NCBI GenBank assembly: GCA_018608705.1
Contig: JABAZD010000052.1
Coordinates: 1-64,000 of the forward strand
DNA from: Flavobacteriaceae bacterium
Lineage (GTDB): Bacteria > Bacteroidota > Bacteroidia > Flavobacteriales > Flavobacteriaceae
Reading direction: 5' to 3'
Length of the DNA stretch: 64,000 bases
Shown piece after piece: positions 30,329 to 41,191 of this stretch (position 1 is the stretch's first letter; each line of letters opens with the position of its first letter). The position numbers and the translations under genes were made by a program. A model generated the notes under the pieces. That model searched no databases and had not been told where the DNA came from. It saw only the letters and a list, made by a program, of their open reading frames with translations.

Positions 30329-31924
30329 ATGAATAGTTCAAATCCATTTAAAAATTTAAAATCAGACTTACCATCCAGTATCGTAGTGTTTTTTGTTGCA
30401 CTTCCTCTTTGTCTTGGAATCGCATTAGCGAGTGGCGCACCACTCTTTTCAGGTTTAATAGCTGGAATCGTAGGTGGTATTGTTGTAGGTTCCATTAGTG
30501 GATCAAGTGTTGGGGTCAGTGGCCCTGCTGCGGGATTAGCAGCCATCGTTTTAACAGCTATTGGAACTCTCGGTAGTTTTGAGAACTTTTTGTTAGCGGT
30601 TGTACTTGGAGGCGCTATTCAGTTTGTTTTCGGAATTCTTAGAGCTGGAGTAATAGGCTACTATTTTCCTTCTTCAGTAATTAAAGGGATGTTAACAGGT
30701 ATTGGTATTATTATAATATTAAAACAGATTCCATATTTCTTCGGATATAGTTCAAATCTTCAAGAAAATCTAGGTATTTTTCAGCTCGACGGAAAAAGTT
30801 TCTTTTTTGAAATTTTAAATTCAATTAACTTTATTAGTCCAGGTGCCTCTATTGTAGCTATTATCGCTTTGGCGATTTTGTTGCTATGGAGTGAAGTTCT
30901 ATCGTCAAAAGGTAAAATATTTCAATTAGTTCAGGGACCTTTGGTAGCTGTTTTGGTTGGAATTATATATTTTGTATGCACTGAAGGCAGTACTTTATGG
31001 GGTGTGTCATCTCACTTATTAGTAAGTGTACCAGTTCCCGAAGATACAGCCTCATTCTTAGCCCAGTTTAGTTTTCCTAATTTTCAAGCTATTTCAAATC
31101 CACAGGTTTGGATCACCGCCTTCACAATCGCTTTAGTAGCTAGTTTAGAAACATTGTTGTGTGTGGAAGCAACGGATAAAATAGACCCTTTAAAGCGTGT
31201 AACCCCTACTAATAAAGAGTTGTTGGCACAAGGAATTGGTAATGTATTTTCAGGCCTTATAGGTGGGCTCCCTGTGACTCAAGTTATTGTGCGCAGCTCT
31301 GCAAATATACAATCGGGAGGAAAAACAAAAATGTCCGCTATAATTCATGGCTTTTTATTATTAATTTCGGTAATTTTAATTCCAAATTTATTAAATAAAA
31401 TTCCGCTATCTGTTTTGGCATCTGTGTTGTTTATTGTTGGATACAAATTAGCTAAACCGGCACTTTTTATTGAAATGTATCGATTGGGTTGGAAGCAGTT
31501 TACTCCTTTTGTAGTTACTGTTCTAGGAATTGTTTTTACCGATTTATTGATCGGAATTGCATTAGGCCTTTCCGTTGGAGTAGTGGTGATTTTGATCAAA
31601 AGTTTTCAGAATTCACATTTTCTACATATTGAAGATCATAGTAATGGAGTACACAAGATTAAAATGACTTTAGCTGAGGAAGTAACGTTTTTCAACAAGG
31701 GTGCTATTCTTAAAGAATTAGACCTTTTACCTGCCAATAGTTGTTTGGAACTTGATGTGACCAAAACACGCTATCTCGATAATGATATCATCGAGATTTT
31801 AGAAGATTTTTCTGAAAAAGCGCTGCGCAAACAAATTGATATCAAATTAATCTCTGTTAGGGGTGTGGTGAAAAATCCGGAAAGTTTTATTCATTTTTTT
31901 CAATTAAGGCCTCAAAAAATTTAG
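30329..31924 (+). CDS. SulP family transporter (candidate BicA-like bicarbonate transporter)
   Basis: SulP motif VVFFVALPLCLGIALASGAPLFSGLIAG..., STAS-like C-terminus; adjacent to carbonic anhydrase. Confidence 0.88.
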   Translation: MNSSNPFKNLKSDLPSSIVVFFVALPLCLGIALASGAPLFSGLIAGIVGGIVVGSISGSSVGVSGPAAGLAAIVLTAIGTLGSFENFLLAVVLGGAIQFVFGILRAGVIGYYFPSSVIKGMLTGIGIIIILKQIPYFFGYSSNLQENLGIFQLDGKSFFFEILNSINFISPGASIVAIIALAILLLWSEVLSSKGKIFQLVQGPLVAVLVGIIYFVCTEGSTLWGVSSHLLVSVPVPEDTASFLAQFSFPNFQAISNPQVWITAFTIALVASLETLLCVEATDKIDPLKRVTPTNKELLAQGIGNVFSGLIGGLPVTQVIVRSSANIQSGGKTKMSAIIHGFLLLISVILIPNLLNKIPLSVLASVLFIVGYKLAKPALFIEMYRLGWKQFTPFVVTVLGIVFTDLLIGIALGLSVGVVVILIKSFQNSHFLHIEDHSNGVHKIKMTLAEEVTFFNKGAILKELDLLPANSCLELDVTKTRYLDNDIIEILEDFSEKALRKQIDIKLISVRGVVKNPESFIHFFQLRPQKI

Positions 31925-31948
31925 TATCTTATTAAAAATATAAAAATT

Positions 31949-32578
31949 ATGAAAGCACAAACAAAAAAAACACAGCAAGAAATGACGCCAGAAACGTCAC
32001 TTCAAGCCCTAAAAGATGGAAATAAACGTTTTATAAATGCATCTCAAGTTGTGAGGGATTTAAATGCCCAAGTAGATGCAACAAGCTCTGGTCAATATCC
32101 TTTCGCAACGGTCTTACATTGTATAGATTCTCGTGTTTCTGCTGAGCACATTTTTGATCAAGGAATTGGTGATTTATTTAGTATCCGTATTGCAGGTAAT
32201 TTTGTTAACGAGGACATCTTAGGTAGTATGGAGTTCGCCTGTAAACTAGCTGGCACTAAAGTCTTGGTTGTTCTTGGTCACACAGCCTGTGGGGCAATCA
32301 AGGGTGCTTGTGATCATGCTCGTATGGGAAATTTAACAGCTCTTATAAATAAAATTGAACCTGCTGTTGATGCGGTGACAATCCCTGTTGACGAAAGTAT
32401 TAGAAATTCATCTAACATAAATTTTGTAAATTCAGTTGCAGCCAAAAATGTTGAAATGACTTTAATTGATATCCGTAAGAAAAGTGAAATTTTAAAGGAG
32501 ATGGAAGCTAATGGAGACTTAATCATAATAGGAGGGATGTATGATATTTCTAACGGAAAAGTGACTTTTTATGCTTAA
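31949..32578 (+). CDS. Beta-class carbonic anhydrase
   Basis: CIDSRV (CxDxR) and GHTACGAI (HxxC) zinc ligands. Confidence 0.94.
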   Translation: MKAQTKKTQQEMTPETSLQALKDGNKRFINASQVVRDLNAQVDATSSGQYPFATVLHCIDSRVSAEHIFDQGIGDLFSIRIAGNFVNEDILGSMEFACKLAGTKVLVVLGHTACGAIKGACDHARMGNLTALINKIEPAVDAVTIPVDESIRNSSNINFVNSVAAKNVEMTLIDIRKKSEILKEMEANGDLIIIGGMYDISNGKVTFYA

Positions 32579-33245
32579 AAAAATCAACTTCTATTTCCTA
32601 GTATTGGCTAGTTTGCTTATGTTTTCAACTGATGCCAATGCACAGCACAGTGATTTTGGAAATTGGCTTATTTACATAGGTAATAAAAAATTAAACACTA
32701 AATGGAATATTCATAACGAAGTTCAATATCGAAATTATGACGCGGTTGGAGATTTAGAACAGTTATTACTTAGGACTGGGGTTGGGTATAACATATCGGA
32801 AAATAACCACAATCTACTTCTTGGATATGGCTACATTCTTTCAGAAAATTACATCCCTAATATTCAAGGTAAACAATCTGTAAACGAACACAGAATATTT
32901 CAGCAATTTACTTCAAAAGATAAGATAGGGAGTATTTCGTTAACCCATCGTTATCGATTCGAGCAGCGTTTTGTTGAAGAACATTTTAAAATGCGCTTAA
33001 GATATTTTTTAGCCGCTAAAATTCCACTAATTAAATCCAAAGATGGTCATAATAAGTTTTATTTTTCGGCTTATAACGAAGTATTTCTAAACACAAAAAG
33101 TACTTTTTTTGACAGAAATCGTGTGTATGGAGGTATTGGTTATCAGCTAAATAATAAAATTCGTTTTGAGGCTGGATACATGAACCAAATATTTGAATCT
33201 TCTACACGTGATCAATTTAATTTTATCACATTTTTTACTTTTTAA
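32571..33245 (+). CDS. DUF2490 family putative outer-membrane protein
   Basis: Signal peptide ending ANAQ; DFGNWLIYIGNKKLNTKWNIHNEVQYRNYD... beta-barrel-like pattern, C-terminal Phe. Confidence 0.8.
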   Translation: MLKKINFYFLVLASLLMFSTDANAQHSDFGNWLIYIGNKKLNTKWNIHNEVQYRNYDAVGDLEQLLLRTGVGYNISENNHNLLLGYGYILSENYIPNIQGKQSVNEHRIFQQFTSKDKIGSISLTHRYRFEQRFVEEHFKMRLRYFLAAKIPLIKSKDGHNKFYFSAYNEVFLNTKSTFFDRNRVYGGIGYQLNNKIRFEAGYMNQIFESSTRDQFNFITFFTF

Positions 33246-33290
33246 GCTCAGATATTTTCTTCGTTAATATTATTTGTTCTATAACTAAAC

Positions 33291-33326
33291 AAAAAGGCAC
33301 TAACTTTTTAGTGTTAGTGCCTTTTT
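33291..33326. terminator. Bidirectional Rho-independent terminator
   Basis: 14-bp perfect stem aaaaaggcactaac/gttagtgccttttt between convergent genes. Confidence 0.9.
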
Positions 33327-33349
33327 CAAGTTAAATATTGTGTGTGAAA

Positions 33350-34372
33350 TTATATTTTAGCGGATTTCACTGTTTTGATAATTCGACCAGCAATTTTGTA
33401 TGGATCACCATTTGATGCTGGTCTGCGATCTTCTAGCCAGCCTTTCCAGCCTTTTTCTACAGCGATGATAGGAATACGAATAGATGCTCCTCTATCTGAT
33501 ATACCCCATGAAAAGTCAGTAATTGCTGCAGTTTCATGTAAACCGGTTAATCGTTGGTCATTAAACTCGCCGTAAACTTCAATATGCTCTTTAACAACTG
33601 GTCTAAATGCTTCACAAATTTTAGCATAAACTTCCTTATCACCACAAGTCCTCAATATTGTATTTGAGAAATTAGCATGCATACCAGAACCATTCCAGTC
33701 CATGTCTTTTCCAAGTGGTTTTGGGTGATAATCAATATAGTACCCATATTTTTCAGTAAGTCTATCTAATAAATAACGAGCTACCCAGATTTCATCTCCA
33801 GCTTGTTTAGCTCCTTTAGCAAACAATTGAAATTCCCATTGTCCAGATGCAACTTCTTGGTTTATACCTTCAAAATTTAAACCTGCATCAATACAAAGAT
33901 CTGCGTGTTCTTCAACTAAATTTCTTCCATGTGTGTTTAGTCCTCCAACAGAGCAATAGTACATTCCTTGCGGGGCTGGATATCCACCAATTGGGAATCC
34001 TAGAGGTAGTTGTGTTTTGGTATCCATAATGAAATATTCTTGCTCAAAACCAAACCAGAAATCATTATCATTATCGTCAATCGTAGCACGTCCATTAGAA
34101 ATATGAGGAGTTCCATCAGCATTCAAAACCTCTGTCATTACTAGATATCCATTAATTCTTGCTGGGTCTGGATAGATTGCAACCGGTTTAAGTAAGCAGT
34201 CTGATGACCCTCCAGATGCTTGTCTTGTTGACGAACCATCAAAAGACCAATTGTCTAACTCTTGGATTGTTCCTTGAAAATCTTCATGTTCTTCTACTTT
34301 AGTTTTGCTTCTCATATTCTGGGTTGGTGAGTATCCATCTAACCAGATGTATTCTAATTTAATTTTTGCCAT
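33350..34372 (-). CDS. Glutamine synthetase, short GSII-like beta-grasp type
   Basis: YIWLDGYSPTQNMRSKTK, NWSFDGSSTRQASGGSSDC, WFGFEQEYFIMD, NGSGMHANFS. Confidence 0.93.
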   Translation of the reverse strand: MAKIKLEYIWLDGYSPTQNMRSKTKVEEHEDFQGTIQELDNWSFDGSSTRQASGGSSDCLLKPVAIYPDPARINGYLVMTEVLNADGTPHISNGRATIDDNDNDFWFGFEQEYFIMDTKTQLPLGFPIGGYPAPQGMYYCSVGGLNTHGRNLVEEHADLCIDAGLNFEGINQEVASGQWEFQLFAKGAKQAGDEIWVARYLLDRLTEKYGYYIDYHPKPLGKDMDWNGSGMHANFSNTILRTCGDKEVYAKICEAFRPVVKEHIEVYGEFNDQRLTGLHETAAITDFSWGISDRGASIRIPIIAVEKGWKGWLEDRRPASNGDPYKIAGRIIKTVKSAKI

Positions 34373-34618
34373 GTTTTTAAAATAAATGATTTAATAAGTC
34401 AAATATAAAAATTATGATGAACACTCTATTTAACATAGGGGTATAATTATTAACATAGCATGTTTTTTATTTAATCCCCTATTTTTTTAAGGGTTTATTT
34501 GATTATTTCATATTTAAAGCATGTATTAATTTTAAATTTGTTAATAAATAATTTATCAAAGGTTTTTTTTTAGTATGATTATTATATTTTTGTGTTATTA
34601 ATACTTAAATTAATAATA

Positions 34619-36805
34619 ATGTCAACACTCAGGTTTCATGCACTCAAGCAATCTTTAGATAGATTGCCTCCTTCTGTAGATACAGGTTTTAAGCAATCCG
34701 AAATATTTGGTGCTAATGTTTTTGGTTTTAAAACCATGCGTCAATTTTTAACTAAAGAAGCCTTTAATAGCTTAGTTAGAGCAGTAGATAAAGGTGATAA
34801 AATTAACCGTTCAATTGCTGATCAAATTGCTTCTTCAATGAAGGATTGGGCAATGGCAAAAGGAGTAACTCATTACACACATTGGTTTCAGCCATTAACT
34901 GGTGCTACTGCCGAAAAACATGACGCATTTTTTGAAACTGTTGGCAATAGAGAAGCATTAGAGCGCTTCGAAGGTAATCAATTGGTTCAACAAGAACCAG
35001 ACGCTTCTTCTTTTCCAAACGGAGGTATTCGCAATACTTTTGAAGCAAGAGGTTACACTGCCTGGGACCCAACCTCTCCAGCCTTTGTATTTGGCACAAC
35101 GCTATGTATTCCTACAGTTTTTGTGGCTTATACTGGAGAAGCCTTAGATTATAAAACACCACTTTTAAGAGCCCTAAATTCAATAGATCATGCTGCAACT
35201 GATGTATCTCGGTATTTTGATAAAACAGTGAAGAAAGTAACAGCATCTCTTGGATGGGAGCAAGAATATTTTCTGATAGACAAAGCTTTAGTCGCCTCAA
35301 GGCCAGACATTGAAATGTCAGGCCGTACACTTCTGGGGCATAGTTCAGCAAAAGATCAGCAACTTGATGATCATTATTTTGGTACTATTCCGGCACGTGC
35401 TTTGAATTTTATGCGTGAATTAGAAACTGAATCTATGATGCTTGGAATTCCAGTGAAAACGCGCCATAATGAAGTAGCACCCAATCAGTTTGAGCTTGCT
35501 CCAATATATGAAGAAGTTAATTTAGCAGTTGATCATAATTCACTCGTAATGGACGTTATGCAAAAAGTAGCTGATCGTCATAATTTTAAAGTTTTATTTC
35601 ATGAAAAACCTTTTGCTGGAGTAAATGGTTCAGGAAAGCATAATAATTGGAGTTTAAGCACAGATAGTGGCGTTAACCTTCTGGCACCTGGAAAAACCCC
35701 GATGAGTAACTTACAATTTTTAACATTTTTCATCAATACAATAAAAGCTGTACATGATAATGAAGAATTATTACGTGCCTGTATAGCTTCAGCAACAAAC
35801 GATCATCGTTTAGGAGCTAATGAAGCTCCGCCAGCAATTATGTCTGTATTTATTGGTGCTCAATTAACTAAAGTTCTTCAAGAGCTCGAAGGGGTTACCA
35901 AAGGGAAATTATCACCAGAAGAAAAAACAGATTTAAAATTAAATGTTGTTGGAAAAATCCCTGAAATATTATTGGATAATACTGACCGAAATCGAACATC
36001 TCCATTTGCTTTTACTGGTAATAAATTTGAGTTTCGTGCTGTTGGCTCCACTGCTAATTGTGCAAATCCAATGACCGTTCTAAACTCAATTGTTGCTAAT
36101 CAACTAATTGATTTTAAGTTAGAAGTAGATGGTTTGATGGTTGATAAAGATTTGAAAAAAGATGAAGCTATTTTTAATGTTTTAAGAGAATACATCAAAA
36201 CCTCTCGAAATATCCTTTTTGAAGGGAATGGATATGGTGCTGATTGGGAAAAAGAAGCCGCTAAAAGAGGTTTAAGCAATAATAAAAATACTCCAGATGC
36301 CCTTAGAATTAAGATTGCCCCAAAAACTATTTTTCTTTATGAAAGATTAAATGTAATGAACAAAGTGGAAATTGAAGCACGCTATGATATTGAAATTGAA
36401 GAATATGTTCATATAATACAAATAGAAGGCAGAACTTTAGGAGATATTGCTCGTAATCATGTTATTCCGACAGCTGTTAAGTATCAAAATATTTTGATTG
36501 ATAATGTGAAAGGTTTAAAAGATATATATGGTAAAGATTTTAAAAAATACGCAAGTGAACAATTAATTCTAATTTCTGAGATATCGAAACGAATTGAGGC
36601 AATTAACTCGGGAGTTACAAAAATGACGAATGAACGAAAAAAGGCTAATTCAATTAATGATACAACCAAAAAGGCAAAAGTATATTGCTCAAAAGTAAAA
36701 CCGCTTTTTCATGATATTCGATATCATTGTGATAAGTTAGAGTTGCTGATCGATGATGAATTATGGCCATTAGCCAAGTATCGTGAATTGTTATTCACCA
36801 ATTAG
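34619..36805 (+). CDS. glnN: Glutamine synthetase type III
   Basis: GWEQEYFLIDK, KTRHNEVAPNQFELAPIYEE, GVNGSGKHNNWSLST; about 729 aa from ATG at 34619. Confidence 0.95.
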   Translation: MSTLRFHALKQSLDRLPPSVDTGFKQSEIFGANVFGFKTMRQFLTKEAFNSLVRAVDKGDKINRSIADQIASSMKDWAMAKGVTHYTHWFQPLTGATAEKHDAFFETVGNREALERFEGNQLVQQEPDASSFPNGGIRNTFEARGYTAWDPTSPAFVFGTTLCIPTVFVAYTGEALDYKTPLLRALNSIDHAATDVSRYFDKTVKKVTASLGWEQEYFLIDKALVASRPDIEMSGRTLLGHSSAKDQQLDDHYFGTIPARALNFMRELETESMMLGIPVKTRHNEVAPNQFELAPIYEEVNLAVDHNSLVMDVMQKVADRHNFKVLFHEKPFAGVNGSGKHNNWSLSTDSGVNLLAPGKTPMSNLQFLTFFINTIKAVHDNEELLRACIASATNDHRLGANEAPPAIMSVFIGAQLTKVLQELEGVTKGKLSPEEKTDLKLNVVGKIPEILLDNTDRNRTSPFAFTGNKFEFRAVGSTANCANPMTVLNSIVANQLIDFKLEVDGLMVDKDLKKDEAIFNVLREYIKTSRNILFEGNGYGADWEKEAAKRGLSNNKNTPDALRIKIAPKTIFLYERLNVMNKVEIEARYDIEIEEYVHIIQIEGRTLGDIARNHVIPTAVKYQNILIDNVKGLKDIYGKDFKKYASEQLILISEISKRIEAINSGVTKMTNERKKANSINDTTKKAKVYCSKVKPLFHDIRYHCDKLELLIDDELWPLAKYRELLFTN

Positions 36806-36846
36806 AATTAAAAAAGAGCCCAGTTCATATTATTGGGTTTTTTAAT
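36806..36846 (+). terminator. Probable Rho-independent terminator after glnN
   Basis: aattaaaaaa..ccca/tgggttttttaatt hairpin with T-run. Confidence 0.65.
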
Positions 36847-36868
36847 TCAAATAATTTAAATACTTTAC

Positions 36869-36876
36869 TAATTTTG
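36869..36876 (+). promoter_or_regulatory. Candidate Bacteroidetes -7 element (TAATTTTG) upstream of purM
   Basis: Matches TAnnTTTG 18 nt before the start codon. Confidence 0.4.
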
Positions 36877-36893
36877 CATCACAAATAATTTAA

Positions 36894-38072
36894 ATGGGGA
36901 ACGAAATAAGCAAACGTTACGCACAAAGGGGTGTTTCAGCATCCAAAGAGGATGTTCATAAAGCAATTAAAAACATTGACAAAGGGTTGTACCCTAAAGC
37001 TTTTTGTAAAATTGTTCCAGACCATCTTACTAATGACGAAAATTACTGTCTAATAATGCATGCTGATGGAGCAGGAACTAAGAGCTCCTTAGCTTATATG
37101 TATTGGAAGGAAACCGGGGATGTCTCAGTTTGGAAAGGAATAGCACAAGATGCATTAATCATGAATATAGATGATTTACTATGTGTTGGGGCTGTAGATC
37201 ATATTTTGTTGTCTTCTACTATAGGTCGAAACAAAAATTTGATCCCTGGTTCTGTTATTTCTGCAATTATTGAAGGAACAGAAGAACTTATACAAGACTT
37301 AAAAGACTTTGGGGTTAATATTCATTCTACTGGTGGTGAAACTGCAGACGTAGGCGATTTAGTGAGGACTATCATAGTTGATTCTACAGTTACAGCTCGT
37401 ATGCCTCGCAGTAGAGTAATTAATAATGCAAATATTAAGCCTGGCAATGTTATTGTGGGTTTGGCTTCATTTGGACAAGCTTCTTATGAGAAATCTTATA
37501 ATGGTGGGATGGGGAGTAATGGTTTAACTTCTGCTAGACATGATGTGTTTGGAAATTATTTAGCAGCAAAATACCCTGAGAGTTATGATTCAGCTGTTCC
37601 TGAAGAATTAGTATACTCAGGTCAAATGAAATTAACTGATCAAGTTAATGGCTCTGCTTTGGATGCTGGGCAGTTAGTCTTGTCTCCAACACGAACGTAT
37701 GCACCCATTATCAAGGCGATTTTGGAGGCTTGTGATTTAAATTCAATAAAAGGAATGATTCATTGTAGTGGAGGAGCTCAAACCAAAATACTTCATTTTA
37801 TAGATAATTTACACATAGTTAAAAATAATATGTTTACAGTTCCTCCACTTTTTAGGCTAATACAGTCCCAATCTGATACCGATTGGAAAGAAATGTATCA
37901 GGTGTTTAATTGTGGGCATAGAATGGAGCTTTATGTGAATCCAGAGATAGCAAATGAAATTATCGAAATATCAAATTCGTTCAACGTGGAAGCTCAAATC
38001 ATAGGTTATGTAGAATCTGCAGAAACTAAAAAACTTACTATCAAAAGTGAGTTTGGCTTGTTTGAATATTAG
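36894..38072 (+). CDS. purM: Phosphoribosylformylglycinamidine cyclo-ligase (PurM)
   Basis: MHADGAGTKSSLAYMYW, DDLLCVGA, GGETADVGDLVRT. Confidence 0.9.
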   Translation: MGNEISKRYAQRGVSASKEDVHKAIKNIDKGLYPKAFCKIVPDHLTNDENYCLIMHADGAGTKSSLAYMYWKETGDVSVWKGIAQDALIMNIDDLLCVGAVDHILLSSTIGRNKNLIPGSVISAIIEGTEELIQDLKDFGVNIHSTGGETADVGDLVRTIIVDSTVTARMPRSRVINNANIKPGNVIVGLASFGQASYEKSYNGGMGSNGLTSARHDVFGNYLAAKYPESYDSAVPEELVYSGQMKLTDQVNGSALDAGQLVLSPTRTYAPIIKAILEACDLNSIKGMIHCSGGAQTKILHFIDNLHIVKNNMFTVPPLFRLIQSQSDTDWKEMYQVFNCGHRMELYVNPEIANEIIEISNSFNVEAQIIGYVESAETKKLTIKSEFGLFEY

Positions 38073-38137
38073 CTTTGGTTTTGAGCATTTATTAATCCAA
38101 AAAAATAGTACTTTTACAATATAATCCTCTAGTGTAG

Positions 38138-39214
38138 ATGTTAGAAAAAATCCAGATAGTTAGACAACGTTTTGATGAAGTTAATGACTTGATAATTCAG
38201 CCAGATATTATTTCTGACCAAAAACGCTATATACAACTAAATAAAGAATATAAAGACTTAAAAAGACTAGTTGATATAGGACTTAAATACGAGTCTTTTA
38301 TTTCTAATATCGAAGAGGCAAAAGAAATAATTGCTGATGGAACTGATTCAGAGATGTTAGAAATGGCCAAAACACAAATGGAAGAAGCTAAAACTCAAAT
38401 TCCAGAGCTTGAAGAAGAAATTAAATTTCTTTTGATTCCTAAAGATCCAGACGATGCTAAAAATATTGTTATGGAAATTAGAGCTGGTGCGGGAGGAGAC
38501 GAAGCTAGTATTTTTGCAGGCGACCTTTACAGAATGTATACCAAATATTGCGAATCTAAAGGTTGGAAGGTTGATGTTGTGGATTTTAATGATGGTACTT
38601 CTGGAGGATTTAAAGAAGTGATTTTTGAAGTTTCAGGAGAAGATGTTTATGGATCAATGAAGTTTGAAGCAGGAGTTCATCGAGTGCAGAGAGTTCCTCA
38701 GACTGAAACACAAGGCCGAGTTCACACTAGTGCAGCCTCAGTGATTGTGTTGCCGGAAGCAGAAGAGTTTGATGTTAAACTTGATATGACAGAAGTTAGA
38801 ATTGAGCGTACCACATCAACAGGTCCTGGTGGACAGTCAGTAAACACCACTTATTCTGCAATTAAGTTACATCACGAGCCCACAGGGATGATAGTTAGTT
38901 GTCAAGATCAAAAGTCATCTCATAAAAATTTAGAAAAAGCTCTCAAGGTTCTAAGGTCCCGTTTATATGAAATGGAATTGGCTAAAAAACAAGCAGCTGA
39001 CTCTGAAAAAAGAAAAAGTATGGTCTCTTCAGGAGATCGAAGTGCTAAAATCAGAACTTATAACTACTCTCAAGGTCGTGTTACTGAACATCGTATTGGC
39101 TTAACTCTTTATGATTTATCTAATATAATTAATGGTGATATTCAGAAAATAATATCCGAATTGATGTTAGCTGAAAACACTGAAAAACTGAAAGCAGATA
39201 ACGGAGCAATATAA
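38138..39214 (+). CDS. prfA: Peptide chain release factor 1
   Basis: [44 protein letters not shown] (GGQ). Confidence 0.96.
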   Translation: MLEKIQIVRQRFDEVNDLIIQPDIISDQKRYIQLNKEYKDLKRLVDIGLKYESFISNIEEAKEIIADGTDSEMLEMAKTQMEEAKTQIPELEEEIKFLLIPKDPDDAKNIVMEIRAGAGGDEASIFAGDLYRMYTKYCESKGWKVDVVDFNDGTSGGFKEVIFEVSGEDVYGSMKFEAGVHRVQRVPQTETQGRVHTSAASVIVLPEAEEFDVKLDMTEVRIERTTSTGPGGQSVNTTYSAIKLHHEPTGMIVSCQDQKSSHKNLEKALKVLRSRLYEMELAKKQAADSEKRKSMVSSGDRSAKIRTYNYSQGRVTEHRIGLTLYDLSNIINGDIQKIISELMLAENTEKLKADNGAI

Positions 39215-39216
39215 TT

Positions 39217-40038
39217 ATGACAACTAAATTACTTGTTTCTGAGATTAAAAGAAAAAAATCATTTCTTTGTATTGGATTAGACGTTGATGTTGCAAAAATC
39301 CCTTCTCATTTGTTAAAGTTTGAGGATCCAATGTTTGAATTTAATAAGGCAATTATTAAAGCAACTCACCATTTGTGTGTGGCTTATAAGCCAAATACTG
39401 CTTTTTACGAAGCCCATGGCGCTAAAGGTTGGGAATCTTTAAAAAAAACGATCAGTTATCTAAATAAAAATTATCCAGAAATATTCACCATCGCTGATGC
39501 CAAGCGTGGAGATATAGGTAATACGAGTACTATGTATGCTAAGGCCTTTTTTGAAGATTTAGCATTCGATAGTGTAACTGTTGCTCCCTATATGGGGAAA
39601 GACTCTGTTGAACCTTTTCTTGAATTCTCCGATAAACATACTATTATACTAGCTTTAACTTCAAATAATGGAGCTTTTGATTTTCAAACACTATCAACCA
39701 GTGGTAAGCCGTTGTATCATTCCGTGTTAGAAACATCAAGGAACTGGAAGAATTCAAACAATTTAATGTATGTGGTTGGAGCTACTAAAGCCTCTTATTT
39801 TTCTGAAATCAGAAAGATTGTACCTAACAGTTTTCTATTAGTTCCTGGAGTTGGTATTCAAGGAGGAAGTTTAACAGAGGTTTGTAGATTTGGAATGAAC
39901 CATCAAGTTGGTCTTCTAATAAATTCATCCAGAGATATCCTTTATGCGTCTTCAGGTATTGATTTCTCATTCAAAGCAGCAGAAAAAGCAAAAATTTTAC
40001 AGTATGAAATGGCTAGTATTCTAGAAGAATATTTTTAG
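39217..40038 (+). CDS. pyrF: Orotidine 5'-phosphate decarboxylase
   Basis: CIGLDVDVAKIP, KPNTAFYEAHG, DAKRGDIGNTSTMYA. Confidence 0.95.
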   Translation: MTTKLLVSEIKRKKSFLCIGLDVDVAKIPSHLLKFEDPMFEFNKAIIKATHHLCVAYKPNTAFYEAHGAKGWESLKKTISYLNKNYPEIFTIADAKRGDIGNTSTMYAKAFFEDLAFDSVTVAPYMGKDSVEPFLEFSDKHTIILALTSNNGAFDFQTLSTSGKPLYHSVLETSRNWKNSNNLMYVVGATKASYFSEIRKIVPNSFLLVPGVGIQGGSLTEVCRFGMNHQVGLLINSSRDILYASSGIDFSFKAAEKAKILQYEMASILEEYF

Positions 40039-40068
40039 AAATATTCTTTGAAAAACACAACTTTTTTT

Positions 40069-40686
40069 ATGTCTATTAAAAAACTAATTAGTAATTGTTT
40101 TATTGTTTTTTTTCTGATGTTCACAGCGTGTCAAACTAAGAAATCACACATCAATTCAAATTCTGAATATCAAAAAAATCAAAATGAATTCTTTAAAGAT
40201 GCTTCAAAGTCTCCTTTAAAATCTAAAGACTTAAAGGATTTTAAGGGACTTAATTTCTTTTCGATAGACTCTTCATATATGGTTAAGGCTAAATTATTCC
40301 GAACCCCAAATACTTCTTATTTTGAAATGAAGACAACAACAGAACGCATAACGAGAGAACGTGTTTTTGGAGTTTTATCTTTTAGTATTAATAACCAGCC
40401 ATTTGAATTAAACGTTTATCAAGGTGAATCTACTAATGACGAAGATGTCGATGTTGATTATTTATTTCTTCCTTTTTTGGATGAATCAAACGGCTTAACT
40501 ACTTATGGGGGAGGGCGTTACATAGATTTGTATATACCTGTTGGCGATACATTAATTCTTGACTTCAACAAGGCATATAATCCGTTTTGTGCCTATAATG
40601 ACAATTATTCTTGTCCAATTGTTCCAAGAGAAAATTACATTCCTTTAAATGTGATGGCAGGAGTTAAAAGTTTTAAGAATTACTAA
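40069..40686 (+). CDS. DUF1684 domain-containing lipoprotein
   Basis: Lipobox FMFTAC; YGGGRYIDLYIPVGDTLILDFNKAYNPFCAYNDNYSCPIVPRENYIPL. Confidence 0.88.
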   Translation: MSIKKLISNCFIVFFLMFTACQTKKSHINSNSEYQKNQNEFFKDASKSPLKSKDLKDFKGLNFFSIDSSYMVKAKLFRTPNTSYFEMKTTTERITRERVFGVLSFSINNQPFELNVYQGESTNDEDVDVDYLFLPFLDESNGLTTYGGGRYIDLYIPVGDTLILDFNKAYNPFCAYNDNYSCPIVPRENYIPLNVMAGVKSFKNY

Positions 40687-41054
40687 AAACTTTTAGAAAC
40701 AAAGAGTCCTAAAAATACAGCTAGAATTCCAAGAGTTAAAGAGCCTAAAGAATATATTGCAAACGAAGTTAAATCTCCTTCTTTAAGAAATTGTTGGTTT
40801 TCGTAAGCAAAAGCTGAAAAAGTGGTGAACCCACCACAAATTCCAGTTACTAACAATAGTGCTTGATTTTCTGAAAAGTTATTATTTTTTAAAGCAATCC
40901 CCATAAAAATTCCTATCAGTAAACTTCCAATTATATTTACTGAAAATGTTCCCAAGGGAAACCCTGTTGAAGGCATACTAAAAGCCTTTTCAATCATATA
41001 TCTTAGTGCACTCCCGATGCCGCCGCCCAAAAAGACTAATAATACTTGTTTCAT
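40683..41054 (-). CDS. crcB: Fluoride efflux transporter CrcB
   Basis: GGGIGSALRYMIE, NIIGSLLIGI, GICGGFTTFSAFAYEN. Confidence 0.93.
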   Translation of the reverse strand: MKQVLLVFLGGGIGSALRYMIEKAFSMPSTGFPLGTFSVNIIGSLLIGIFMGIALKNNNFSENQALLLVTGICGGFTTFSAFAYENQQFLKEGDLTSFAIYSLGSLTLGILAVFLGLFVSKSF

Positions 41055-41191
41055 TGTTGGTTATTTAGGCTAAAATAATAAATACAATCTTAAACAAACG
41101 AATTAATAATGATTTCTATTACTATACTAAAATACGCTATATTCGTAACTCTTTTAAGTTTACACAAAAAATAAATTTTAATTAAAAAAAT

